The notes under the pieces are model-generated. The model saw only the letters and a list, made by a program, of their open reading frames with translations, did not search any database and was not told the DNA's origin. The translations under genes and the position numbers were made by a program. 8,812 nt of DNA from an uncultured Alphaproteobacteria bacterium (GTDB taxonomy: Bacteria > Pseudomonadota > Alphaproteobacteria > CAAHEQ01 > UBA3637): NCBI GenBank assembly GCA_947305835.1, contig CAMZEQ010000023.1, forward strand, positions 1 to 8,812, written 5' to 3'. Positions 1 through 6,985 of the stretch are shown here, in pieces. Position 1 is the first letter of the stretch, and each line of letters starts with the position of its first letter.

Positions 1-1235
1 TTGCCATCTGTCGGAAAGGTCAACCACGAATCCTGTGGCATCAAGCCGGGAGTAAGAATGTCTTCAAACTCTTCAAAAACAGGTATGTAAACGGGTTCAT
101 GCGTTTTGACAACCATAGGCTTTTGGGGAACGATTACCGGCCGTATTTGTTGCGGTTTGACTGTTGGTAAGGGGATGGAAGGTTCAACTGCAAGCTGTTC
201 TTTTTCAATTTTTTGCGGTGCAGGTTCAGCATATTTTTCATCATGAATGATAATCTGATTATCCGGTTCCGGATACAAAATAGCGACCTTAGCACATTGC
301 CATTGTGTCGTTCCCGTTTGACGGGGTAAATAACCGTCTTCGCAATAACAATCGGTTGTGCCGATGCGCTGCCCTTTATCGTGCCCGGCGTTTTTTGGAC
401 AAACAGAGCAATGATTTCCCACGCAATTTTGATTGATATCCCAATCGCTGTTTTCCCGAATGCATCCGTTTTGATCCGTATTCAGTTGATATCCTTCTTG
501 ACAGTAACAATTGCGTGTTCCGATGCGCTGTCCGATACGAACCGTACGGGAACTGAATTGGGGACAATCTTCACACATATTTTCCACACAATCTTGTGAT
601 TCGTGGCATTGGCTTGCAGTAATACATTCCACACAATTGCCGTTTTTGTCTTCATACGGCAAAGGTTCTTTGCATTTTAATTCGTTGTGTGTATTTTTAT
701 CAGATGTATGATTGGCAAATGTAAAATGGGGTAAAACAGCGGGTTCGTCATAGGATGGTGGCAAAGCATCCATCATTTCTTCTGGTTGTAATTTATCGGA
801 ACATGTGAAATAAAAACGTATGCGCCCCGGACATTGACCTTTCGGATCTTCATTAATTGTCACCAAATCCGGATTAAATACATCTGTTTTTATTAATTGC
901 GTACAAACAGATTTCGACGGAATTTCTACAACAACGGAAAAATAAAGCTTATCTTTTTCAGGTTGTGGTGTTTCTTCTTCGTCGTCCAAAATAATTGTAG
1001 CACCATAAGGACCATTTTTCAAATATTTTGAAGATTTCATTTTTGAATGATTTACAGGCACATCAGGGCAATACAATTGGCTTCTGATGGCCACGGCTTC
1101 TGCGATTTCTTTGGCTTTAGCCGTTGCATAAGAAATACGACAAATATAAACAATCAGAGAACATAACAATGCGATAACTGCAATAACAGCAATAACCCCA
1201 AATATTGCACGACCTTTTTGATGACTTTGAATCAT
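1..1235 (-). CDS. Pilin-like membrane-anchored protein with Cys-rich repeats (partial, C-terminus off the left edge)
   Basis: I read one uninterrupted frame of 411 codons from the ATG at 1235 to the left edge, with no stop, so the 3' end is missing. The start is supported by GGAGTGAG two bases upstream. Residues 7-34 (KGRAIFGVIAVIAVIALL and onward) look like a type IV pilin N-terminus: a short basic leader, Gly8 as possible prepilin-peptidase site, then a hydrophobic helix. Residues ~75-145 (PYG at 76-78, a hydrophobic strand, IPSKSVC at 105-111, CPGRIRFYF at 135-143) resemble the C-terminal domain of type IVb (PilS-like) pilins. Residues ~188-314 are Cys-rich, with CVEC at 201-204 and two copies of GQRIGT-x2-CYC-x2-GY (235-249 and 288-302). 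Residues ~320-400 are Pro-rich. Glu at mature position +5, usual in pilins, is Gly13 here. The likely location is the inner membrane or a pilus-like fibre with the Cys-rich part outside. The pilin relationship is an inference from pattern, and the exact role is unknown. Confidence 0.75.
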   Translation of the reverse strand, partial: MIQSHQKGRAIFGVIAVIAVIALLCSLIVYICRISYATAKAKEIAEAVAIRSQLYCPDVPVNHSKMKSSKYLKNGPYGATIILDDEEETPQPEKDKLYFSVVVEIPSKSVCTQLIKTDVFNPDLVTINEDPKGQCPGRIRFYFTCSDKLQPEEMMDALPPSYDEPAVLPHFTFANHTSDKNTHNELKCKEPLPYEDKNGNCVECITASQCHESQDCVENMCEDCPQFSSRTVRIGQRIGTRNCYCQEGYQLNTDQNGCIRENSDWDINQNCVGNHCSVCPKNAGHDKGQRIGTTDCYCEDGYLPRQTGTTQWQCAKVAILYPEPDNQIIIHDEKYAEPAPQKIEKEQLAVEPSIPLPTVKPQQIRPVIVPQKPMVVKTHEPVYIPVFEEFEDILTPGLMPQDSWLTFPTDG

Positions 1236-1237
1236 GG

Positions 1238-1286
1238 CTCACTCCTTTTTTGCGGTTATTTTAGCAAATTTTAATGCTTCTGTCCA
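1238..1286 (-). promoter_or_regulatory. Promoter and ribosome binding site of the pilin-like gene
   Basis: On the minus strand, TGGACA (1281-1286) is followed after exactly 17 bp by TAAAAT (1258-1263). Transcription would begin near 1251. The ribosome binding site GGAGTGAG (1238-1245) lies just before the ATG at 1235. The promoter sits in the 54-bp gap after the dehydrogenase stop, so the pilin-like gene can be expressed separately, although readthrough from the dehydrogenase is also possible because I see no terminator between them. Confidence 0.6.
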
Positions 1287-1289
1287 CTT

Positions 1290-2063
1290 TTATTTTTCTT
1301 TTTTGGGTAAAGATGCAAAAATGGGACGTGCAAGCCATCCGGGGAGAATACTGCCGATCCAGGCGCCAAAAGCCATGATTCGCGGAAAAGCAATCATAGC
1401 CGGGGCCTTTTCCAATTTTCGGCGAATGATATGTGCAGCCTTATCGGCTTTCATTAAAAAAGGCATGTAAAATTGATTTTTATCTGTCAGAGGCGTTTCA
1501 ATAAAGCCGGGACAAACGGTCGTGATATGAATGCCGTTGGATTTTTGCTGACCGTAAAGTGCCTCTCCAAGCGCTTTGACGGCAGATTTGCTGGCAGAAT
1601 AAGCGGGGCAGCTGGCCATACCGCGATAACCGGCCAGTGAAGCAATTAAGGCCACTTGTCCTTTTTTTCTCGGGCGCATGCATTGCAGTGCCGGCAAGAC
1701 TGTATTTAAACAACCGAAGATATTGGTTTGCATAATTTTTCGAACAGATTCATCTGTTTCCGGTGTACCCAAAACGCCACCGGAAATACCCGCATTGGCA
1801 ATAACCAAATCCAACGGTTTTGTTTGATCGGCCTTTTGAACGGCATGACGCGTTTTGTCCGCATCCGTTGTGTCAAATAAATAAGTGTATACTTGTGCCC
1901 CTTTTTCAGTGCAAGAACCCGCCACTTGCAGCAAACGTTCCTGATTGCGTCCGCATAAATGTAATGTGATGCCTTTATGGGCATAATCCAAAGCCAGTGC
2001 CTTGCCTAAACCGCTTGACGCACCGGTAATAAAAATAGATTTGGGTAAAAATTTTTGGTACAT
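1290..2063 (-). CDS. Short-chain dehydrogenase/reductase (SDR family oxidoreductase)
   Basis: The 257-residue product has the classical SDR length and motifs in order: TGASSGLG (13-20) binding the dinucleotide, NAG (90-92), Asn114, Ser142, Tyr155 and Lys159 (YSASK). The catalytic Asn-Ser-Tyr-Lys set is therefore complete. Gly38-Arg39 after the second strand suggests a preference for NADP(H) (family knowledge). PGFIETPL at 185-192 is the usual segment after the active site. The C-terminal ~40 residues are hydrophobic and basic (residues 224-257), which may give membrane association, as in several SDRs acting on lipids. The substrate cannot be told from sequence. The start at 2063 has AAGGAAG six bases upstream. 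It lies head to head with the glycosyltransferase gene and upstream of the pilin-like gene on the same strand. The general family is secure and the physiological reaction is unknown. Confidence 0.92.
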   Translation of the reverse strand: MYQKFLPKSIFITGASSGLGKALALDYAHKGITLHLCGRNQERLLQVAGSCTEKGAQVYTYLFDTTDADKTRHAVQKADQTKPLDLVIANAGISGGVLGTPETDESVRKIMQTNIFGCLNTVLPALQCMRPRKKGQVALIASLAGYRGMASCPAYSASKSAVKALGEALYGQQKSNGIHITTVCPGFIETPLTDKNQFYMPFLMKADKAAHIIRRKLEKAPAMIAFPRIMAFGAWIGSILPGWLARPIFASLPKKEK

Positions 2064-2084
2064 GAAAAACTTCCTTTCTTGTTC

Positions 2085-2113
2085 AGAATATCTTTTTTTT
2101 GATAAAAAGACAA
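2085..2113 (-). promoter_or_regulatory. Promoter of the SDR gene
   Basis: On the minus strand TTGTCT (2108-2113) and TATTCT (2085-2090) are separated by 17 bp that include an A-tract. The predicted start is near 2078, which places the AAGGAAG ribosome binding site (2070-2076) almost at the 5' end of the transcript. Both boxes match consensus at four or five of six positions. Confidence 0.5.
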
Positions 2114-2123
2114 CTAAAATATA

Positions 2124-2152
2124 TTGCTATTTACTGAAAAATAAATTATTCT
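2124..2152 (+). promoter_or_regulatory. Candidate promoter of the glycosyltransferase gene, implying a leaderless mRNA
   Basis: TTGCTA (2124-2129) and TATTCT (2147-2152) are separated by 17 bp. Seven bases downstream of the -10 box is position 2159, the A of the ATG. Each box matches the consensus at four of six positions, so this is a moderate candidate. No Shine-Dalgarno sequence precedes the ATG, which fits a leaderless transcript. Confidence 0.35.
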
Positions 2153-2158
2153 TTCGTC

Positions 2159-3268
2159 ATGAAACAAAAAACAATATTGGTTTATAAAAAAGGCAATTTG
2201 ATCGGTTCGACCGGTGGTATTGAAAAGGTTTTATCTTTTTTTTGTAACAGCTTGGCCCGAAAAGGATATAAAGTTTATTTGGTGACCCGTGACAAACATC
2301 AGGGAAAGCTGTTTTTCCCTCTGGATAAAAAGGTGCATTTTGAACATTTGCAAATGAATTTTAAACGCTGGCGGCGGGTTGTCGGACAATTGACTTTTAA
2401 TTTGATTCCTTTCTTTAATCGCGAATTATATGTTTCGGGAATGATTCGTTCTTATTGCAACGAAATCAAACCGGATATTATTATTACCGCAGGTATTCAA
2501 GATCTGGCAGATATCGTATATAACAACCCGTATCCCTGTCCGAAGATTGTACAGCTGCATTCGGCCATATCTGTTTTTTTTACGCGCAAAAAAACAAAGT
2601 TGTTTGTGAAAACGTTGAAAAATGCTGATTTGGTTCAAGTTTTATTACCGTCTTATAAAAAAGATTTGCGCGCTTTTTATCAAGGTAAGATTGCAGTCAT
2701 CGGCAATGCTGTTTTCCCGAATCCGAGGCATTGTTTGCGACATAAAATCATTATTTATCCGGCCCGTATAGAACCCAATAAAGCGCAGCATTTGTTGATT
2801 GAAGCCTTTTCAAAAATTGCGGATAAATATCCCGATTGGCAGGTACACTTTTATGGCGGTATGTCGCGGCCGGAATATGCCCGAAAGTGTCGGGAAGAAA
2901 TTAAAAAATTACATTTGGAAAAACAAATTTTATTTAAGGGGATTTCACATGATATCCCCGGGGTGTTGGCCAAAGCATCTGTTTGTGCTTTTCCCAGCCG
3001 ATATGAAGGCTTTTCTTTGGCTTTAACCGAAGCAATGGCGGCCGGTTTGCCTTGCGTCGGCTTTGATTCTGCGATCAGCGTGAATGAACTGATTCGTCAT
3101 GGTCAAAACGGCTATTTGGTAAAAGATACCGGCGAAATGGCCCGCTATTTGGATTTATTGATGAAAAACGAAAAACAACGATTACATATGGGTAAAAATG
3201 CGGCCGCAATGATGACACAATATGCCCCGGAAAAAATTATTCAAGGATGGGAAAAGATTATCGGATAA
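2159..3268 (+). CDS. Glycosyltransferase family 4 (GT-B fold) protein
   Basis: The 369-residue product has the layout of a retaining GT4 enzyme. The N-terminal acceptor domain starts with a hydrophobic strand (KTILVYK, 4-10) and the glycine-rich loop GGIEKVL (19-25). GNAV at 182-185 marks the domain junction. ARIEPNKAQHLLIEAF (202-217) is the start of the C-terminal nucleotide-sugar-binding domain, with Lys208 in the usual phosphate-contact position. E283-x7-E291 within PSRYEGFSLALTEAMAAGLP (279-298) is the family's donor-binding motif. No signal peptide or membrane helix is seen, so it probably works at the cytoplasmic face of the inner membrane, adding a sugar to a lipid-linked acceptor. 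The pattern resembles AmsD-like enzymes of exopolysaccharide or LPS synthesis, but sugar and acceptor cannot be assigned. The only in-frame start is the ATG at 2159, since TGA lies upstream at 2135 with no other start codon between. It converges on an MsbA-like exporter, which fits an envelope glycoconjugate role. Confidence 0.9.
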   Translation: MKQKTILVYKKGNLIGSTGGIEKVLSFFCNSLARKGYKVYLVTRDKHQGKLFFPLDKKVHFEHLQMNFKRWRRVVGQLTFNLIPFFNRELYVSGMIRSYCNEIKPDIIITAGIQDLADIVYNNPYPCPKIVQLHSAISVFFTRKKTKLFVKTLKNADLVQVLLPSYKKDLRAFYQGKIAVIGNAVFPNPRHCLRHKIIIYPARIEPNKAQHLLIEAFSKIADKYPDWQVHFYGGMSRPEYARKCREEIKKLHLEKQILFKGISHDIPGVLAKASVCAFPSRYEGFSLALTEAMAAGLPCVGFDSAISVNELIRHGQNGYLVKDTGEMARYLDLLMKNEKQRLHMGKNAAAMMTQYAPEKIIQGWEKIIG

Positions 3269-3272
3269 TCTT
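3254..3272. other. Inverted repeat spanning the two convergent stop codons
   Basis: AAGATTATCGGATAATCTT is a perfect inverted repeat with 9-bp arms and one central base. It contains the TAA stop of the glycosyltransferase (3266-3268) and the stop of the ABC gene (3258-3260 on the minus strand). On the minus strand it is followed by TTTT, so it could weakly terminate the ABC transcript. The stem is AT-rich and the loop minimal, so terminator activity is uncertain. Confidence 0.4.
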
Positions 3273-5045
3273 CCGTTTAAATTGTGCATTATAAAGGGTT
3301 GCGTAAGCGCCTTCTTTTTCCAATAACTCGCCGTGCGTGCCCTGTTCCACGATTTCACCTTCATTGATGACGACTATTGTATCGGCATTTTGAACAGTAG
3401 TCAGACGGTGAGCAATCACTAAAACCGTCCTGTCTTTCATTAAATTATCGATGGCTTGCTGTACGATGACTTCGGATTTATTATCCAGGGCAGAAGTCGC
3501 TTCATCTAAAATAACAATCGGTGCATTTTTCAAAAAGGCACGAGCGATGGCAACACGCTGTTTTTGTCCGCCGGAAAGCAGGGCGCCGCGTTCGCCAATC
3601 TGTGTGTCCAATCCGTGCTCCAATTCATTGATAAACTCATCCAAACAGGCCATTTTAACGGCTTTTTGAATTTCTTGCTCTGTGGCATTCGGTTTGCCCA
3701 ATAAAAGATTGTCACGAATAGTACCCGAAAACAAGAAATTATCTTGGAAAACAACAGCGATATTTTGGCGCAGAGAATGCAATTTTAAATTACGTATATC
3801 TGTTCCGTCAATACTGATGGATCCGCTTTTGACGTCATAAAAGCGAGGAATTAAGCTGACAATCGTACTCTTACCGCCACCGGAATTACCCACAAAAGCA
3901 ACTGTCTTGCCCTTGGGAATAGTCAGATTGATATTTTTCAAAACAGGTGTATCCGGATTATATTCAAAATCTACATTTTTGAAAACGATATTGTGCTTAA
4001 TCGAATGCATTTCAACGGCATCTTTTTTATCTTTGATGGGGATTTTATAATCCAAAATTTCAATAATACGTTCGACGGCCAAAAAGGATATCTGGACCTG
4101 ATTAACACTTTTGCCGAATCCCTTGACGGGTGTGTACAGGGCCAATAAAGACGTCATAAAAGCCACAAAGTCACCCACGGTCATTTGTCCGGAAGTGATT
4201 AAATAGCTGCCAAACCAAATGGCCCCGGCCATACCAAACGAAATGATGACATGCATCATAGGTGACAACCAGGCAGTGCGTTGAACTGTTTTAATACTGA
4301 GTTTAAAACCCTTATTTAAAAGTTCATAGAAAAAATTCTTTTGATATTCTTGTAAATTATATGATGCAATGGTTTTTGATCCGGCATGCGTTTCATTAAA
4401 GACTGTATAGCCTTTTGCCGCGACCTGAATGGATTGGGATACAACATTATGAATGCGTTTACGAATGTTTGCCAACGGCCACAAAGCTAAGCCCAAAATG
4501 ATGATCGCCAAAATTGCCAACTTCCATGAAGTATAAAATAACACGCCGACCAAAGCGATGGACGAAAAAATACGCGTGGTGAAAACCTTAATATTATTTA
4601 ATAAGCCCGAACAGGCAATACCCGGGTCAGCATTAAAACGTTGCGCCAAATCACCCGAAGAATGGCTGTCGTAAAAGGATTGATCCATTTCCATTAATTT
4701 TTTATACAGCCTGCGCTGCATTTCCTGGGTAATTTTTCCGCCGGTCCAAGTGCTTAAATAGGCGGCTCCGTATTCAATAACACCCTGTAATGTCGTGAAC
4801 AAAATAATCCCCAAAGGAATAACATAAAGGGGTAAACCGAAGGGTGTTTTAACACCGTTACTCATGACCAATGTATCCGTAAACGGTTTCAATGACAAGG
4901 TCATAACGGCATCCAAAGCACCGATGGGAATGGTAATTAAAATAGACAATAATGATCTGAACCAAAAGGGTTTTACGAAAGGCCAAATACGCTCATAAAG
5001 GCGAATCCAGCGCCAATTTTTCAGTTTTTCCAAAACAGAGACCAT
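3258..5045 (-). CDS. MsbA-like ABC exporter (fused membrane and ATPase domains), probable lipid or glycolipid flippase
   Basis: The 595-residue half-transporter has one type IV (type I exporter) membrane domain followed by one ATPase domain, the size usual for MsbA (about 580 residues). Hydrophobic segments lie near 31-51, 72-92, 158-193 and 262-305, consistent with six helices. The ATPase part is intact: Walker A GNSGGGKST (386-394), Q-loop Gln434, exporter X-loop GERG (484-487), signature LSGGQKQR (490-497), Walker B IVILDE (510-515), D-loop SALD (518-521) and switch His546. It would act as a homodimer in the inner membrane, flipping lipid A core or a related lipid to the outer leaflet. MsbA function is inferred from architecture, and a peptide or drug exporter of the same family is possible. 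The ATG at 5045 follows AAGGAG at good spacing. Its 3' end overlaps the converging glycosyltransferase gene by 11 bp. Confidence 0.9.
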   Translation of the reverse strand: MVSVLEKLKNWRWIRLYERIWPFVKPFWFRSLLSILITIPIGALDAVMTLSLKPFTDTLVMSNGVKTPFGLPLYVIPLGIILFTTLQGVIEYGAAYLSTWTGGKITQEMQRRLYKKLMEMDQSFYDSHSSGDLAQRFNADPGIACSGLLNNIKVFTTRIFSSIALVGVLFYTSWKLAILAIIILGLALWPLANIRKRIHNVVSQSIQVAAKGYTVFNETHAGSKTIASYNLQEYQKNFFYELLNKGFKLSIKTVQRTAWLSPMMHVIISFGMAGAIWFGSYLITSGQMTVGDFVAFMTSLLALYTPVKGFGKSVNQVQISFLAVERIIEILDYKIPIKDKKDAVEMHSIKHNIVFKNVDFEYNPDTPVLKNINLTIPKGKTVAFVGNSGGGKSTIVSLIPRFYDVKSGSISIDGTDIRNLKLHSLRQNIAVVFQDNFLFSGTIRDNLLLGKPNATEQEIQKAVKMACLDEFINELEHGLDTQIGERGALLSGGQKQRVAIARAFLKNAPIVILDEATSALDNKSEVIVQQAIDNLMKDRTVLVIAHRLTTVQNADTIVVINEGEIVEQGTHGELLEKEGAYATLYNAQFKRKIIR

Positions 5046-5069
5046 AAATACTCCTTGTTGAATGAAAGA

Positions 5070-5098
5070 ATTGTAGCAGACTTTTATGCGCCAGTCAA
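5070..5098 (-). promoter_or_regulatory. Promoter of the ABC exporter gene
   Basis: On the minus strand TTGACT (5093-5098) and TACAAT (5070-5075) are separated by exactly 17 bp, each matching consensus at five of six positions. Transcription would begin near 5063, giving a short leader that contains AAGGAG ahead of the ATG at 5045. The element lies in the divergent spacer shared with recJ. Confidence 0.75.
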
Positions 5099-5143
5099 GT
5101 TTTTACTTGTTTTTATTCCCAAAAAAGAGTAAAACAATATGCG

Positions 5144-5157
5144 AAAGGACTTTTGGG
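5144..5157 (+). promoter_or_regulatory. recJ: Ribosome binding site that fixes the recJ start
   Basis: AAAGGA (5144-5149) lies eight bases before the ATG at 5158. The longer in-frame start at 5086 has no such site, and its N-terminal addition (24 residues, rich in Phe, Lys and Ser) does not look like RecJ. It also falls across the ABC gene's promoter on the other strand. I therefore place the start at 5158. No strong plus-strand promoter is visible upstream. TTGAAT-17 bp-TTTTAT (5059-5087) is the best weak match. Confidence 0.6.
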
Positions 5158-6918
5158 ATGCAAGATTTTGAGGAAGGAAAAACTTCTTTAAACGGCTTTA
5201 TGTGGCAGGTTCAACAGGCTGATGATTCTTCTGTTCGTTTGTTGATGCAGCGGGAAAATTTACCGGAAATTGTGGCGCGCTTGTTGGTTCTGCGCGGTTT
5301 GAATGCAGATACAGTCGATGAATTTTTGTACCCGAAATTGAAAACAAATTTACCAAATCCAAATACATTAAAAGATATGCAACGTTCCGCTGAACGTGTG
5401 GCAGATGCCGTTGTGGCCGGTGAACCTGTTGGAATCATGGGGGATTACGATGTGGATGGGGCAACTTCGACGGCAATTTTAAAGATGTTTTTCCAAAGTG
5501 TCGGAACGACAGTTTACACCTTTATTCCGGATCGCGAAGACGGTTATGGTCCGAATGCAAAAAAGATGGTTGAATATAAAAATTCGGGATGCCGCGTTGT
5601 TTTAACTGCTGATTGCGGTACAACAGCATATGAGCCTATAGAGGCAGGAACAAATCTTGGGTTGGACGTGATTATATTGGATCATCATAATGCGGAAATT
5701 GTTCTGCCTAAGTGTTATGCGGTTGTTAATCCTAAACGCTTGGATGAACCGGTGGATCATCCTTGTCGGCATTTGGCGGCGTGCGGTGTTGTTTTTTTAT
5801 TTGTGGTGGCATTGAATGCCGAATTAAGGCGCCGAGGTTTTTATGCGGACAAAGAAGAACCGAATTTGATTCGGTATTTGGACTTGGTTGCTTTCGGAAC
5901 GGTTTGTGATGTGGTCCAATTACGCGGCGTGAATCGTTTATTGGTCAAAAGCGGGTTGCAACAGGCACGCTTAAATCTAAACAAAGGGCTGTATGCGCTT
6001 TGTCAGTGTGTTAATATTAACGAACCGCTTCAATCCTATCATTTGGGGTATATTTTGGGGCCGCGCGTCAATGCATGCGGGCGTGTCGGTAAATCAGATT
6101 TGGGGATGCAACTGCTCAGTTGTCCGGATGAAATTCAGGCTGCATTGTTGGCTCAAGAATTGGATGGATTAAATTTATCGCGTCGTGAAATTGAAGCGGA
6201 TGTGATGCTGCAAGCGATAGAGCAGGTGGAATCCGGTCCTTCAGATCGCACTTTTTTGGCCGTAAAAGGCAAAAATTGGCATCAAGGTGTTGTCGGTATT
6301 GTGGCCGGTCGTTTAAAGGATCGCTATAATTTGCCCGTTTTGGTGATGAGTATTGAAGGTGATGATGTTAAAGGTTCTGCCCGATCTGTGGCCGGTATAG
6401 ATATGGGTACATTGATTATGAATGCGCTGGCAAAGGGTTTACTGACGCGTGGCGGCGGTCATCCGATGGCGGCCGGATTTTCTTTAACGACAGCGCAGTT
6501 GCCGGCATTTGAATCCTACTTACAAGAAAATATTACATCTGATAAATTGCCTTCTGGTCCAGCCCGTTTGAATGCCGACGGGATTTTAGATTTAGGGGGG
6601 ATTACGTGGAATTTGGCCGAACAATTGGATTTATTGGCCCCCTATGGTGAAGGCAATCTGGAACCGACTTTCATCATTCCGAATGTCACTTTAAATTATG
6701 TGAATTTGTTAAAAAACGGGCATATCGGTTGTTCTTTGGTAAATACTGCGGGACAGCGTATCGGGGCGATTGCATTCAAGGTTGCCGATACGGATTTGGG
6801 GCAAACATTTTTATCCGCTACGGGGGAAAATTTCCATATTTTGGGAACGATAAAAAAAGATGTGTGGAATGGTCGTCAAAAAGTTCAAATTCAAATTTTG
6901 GATGCGATGCGGGCATAA
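5158..6918 (+). CDS. recJ: Single-stranded-DNA-specific 5'-3' exonuclease RecJ
   Basis: The 586-residue product matches RecJ in length and domain order. The DHH domain carries the metal-binding motifs GDYDVDG (95-101), LTADCG (149-154, Asp152), DHH (175-177) and FGTVCDVV (246-253, Asp251). The DHHA1 domain follows with NACGRVG (305-311) and the highly typical GGGHPMAAGF (432-441). The C-terminal OB-like domain includes PYGEGNLEP (495-503). All catalytic Asp and His positions that I can place are present, so the enzyme should be active. RecJ degrades single-stranded DNA from the 5' end in the cytoplasm, in RecFOR recombination, mismatch repair and base excision repair (established for the family). 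It is transcribed away from the ABC exporter gene. The next gene's promoter begins only six bases after its stop, with no terminator between, so some readthrough into the Cys-rich gene is likely. Confidence 0.96.
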   Translation: MQDFEEGKTSLNGFMWQVQQADDSSVRLLMQRENLPEIVARLLVLRGLNADTVDEFLYPKLKTNLPNPNTLKDMQRSAERVADAVVAGEPVGIMGDYDVDGATSTAILKMFFQSVGTTVYTFIPDREDGYGPNAKKMVEYKNSGCRVVLTADCGTTAYEPIEAGTNLGLDVIILDHHNAEIVLPKCYAVVNPKRLDEPVDHPCRHLAACGVVFLFVVALNAELRRRGFYADKEEPNLIRYLDLVAFGTVCDVVQLRGVNRLLVKSGLQQARLNLNKGLYALCQCVNINEPLQSYHLGYILGPRVNACGRVGKSDLGMQLLSCPDEIQAALLAQELDGLNLSRREIEADVMLQAIEQVESGPSDRTFLAVKGKNWHQGVVGIVAGRLKDRYNLPVLVMSIEGDDVKGSARSVAGIDMGTLIMNALAKGLLTRGGGHPMAAGFSLTTAQLPAFESYLQENITSDKLPSGPARLNADGILDLGGITWNLAEQLDLLAPYGEGNLEPTFIIPNVTLNYVNLLKNGHIGCSLVNTAGQRIGAIAFKVADTDLGQTFLSATGENFHILGTIKKDVWNGRQKVQIQILDAMRA

Positions 6919-6923
6919 TTTCC

Positions 6924-6952
6924 TTGACAAATAATTTTCGCGCGTTTATACT
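6924..6952 (+). promoter_or_regulatory. Near-consensus sigma70 promoter of the Cys-rich secreted protein gene
   Basis: A perfect -35 box TTGACA (6924-6929) is followed after 17 bp by TATACT (6947-6952), which matches consensus at five of six positions. Transcription should start near 6959, giving a leader of about 27 bases before the ATG at 6986. It begins six bases after the recJ stop codon. It is one of the strongest promoters in the window by match. Confidence 0.8.
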
Positions 6953-6975
6953 CAAACCAAATTGAATTCCATGGC

Positions 6976-6985
6976 GGGGGGAAAG
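6976..6985 (+). promoter_or_regulatory. Purine-rich ribosome binding site that decides the start of the Cys-rich gene
   Basis: GGGGGGAAAG lies directly before the ATG at 6986. The other in-frame candidates, TTG at 6962 and ATG at 6971, have no purine-rich stretch upstream, and TTG 6962 would lie only about three bases from the predicted transcript start. Starting at 6986 also gives a clean signal peptide. A six-G run is an unusual variant of the Shine-Dalgarno sequence. Confidence 0.5.

Noticed and set aside
376..711. Short open frames on both strands in the left part
   Set aside because: They lie inside the partial pilin-like gene in other frames or on the other strand, and show no ribosome binding site or family pattern.
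2002..2187. 61-residue plus-strand open frame across the SDR/glycosyltransferase spacer
   Set aside because: It is antisense to the SDR start, overlaps the glycosyltransferase start, has no ribosome binding site, and its composition just follows the AT-rich spacer.
5096..5110. CAAGT-TTTT-ACTTG hairpin followed by T-run as a terminator
   Set aside because: The stem is only five AT-rich pairs, no transcript is expected to end there on the plus strand, and it overlaps the ABC gene's -35 box.
5086..5157. Longer N-terminus for RecJ from an ATG at 5086
   Set aside because: There is no ribosome binding site, the added residues are not RecJ-like, and it covers the ABC gene's promoter. The ATG at 5158 has AAAGGA upstream.
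6962..6985. TTG 6962 or ATG 6971 as start of the Cys-rich gene
   Set aside because: Neither has a ribosome binding site, and both add a Gly- and Lys-containing stretch before an otherwise standard signal peptide.
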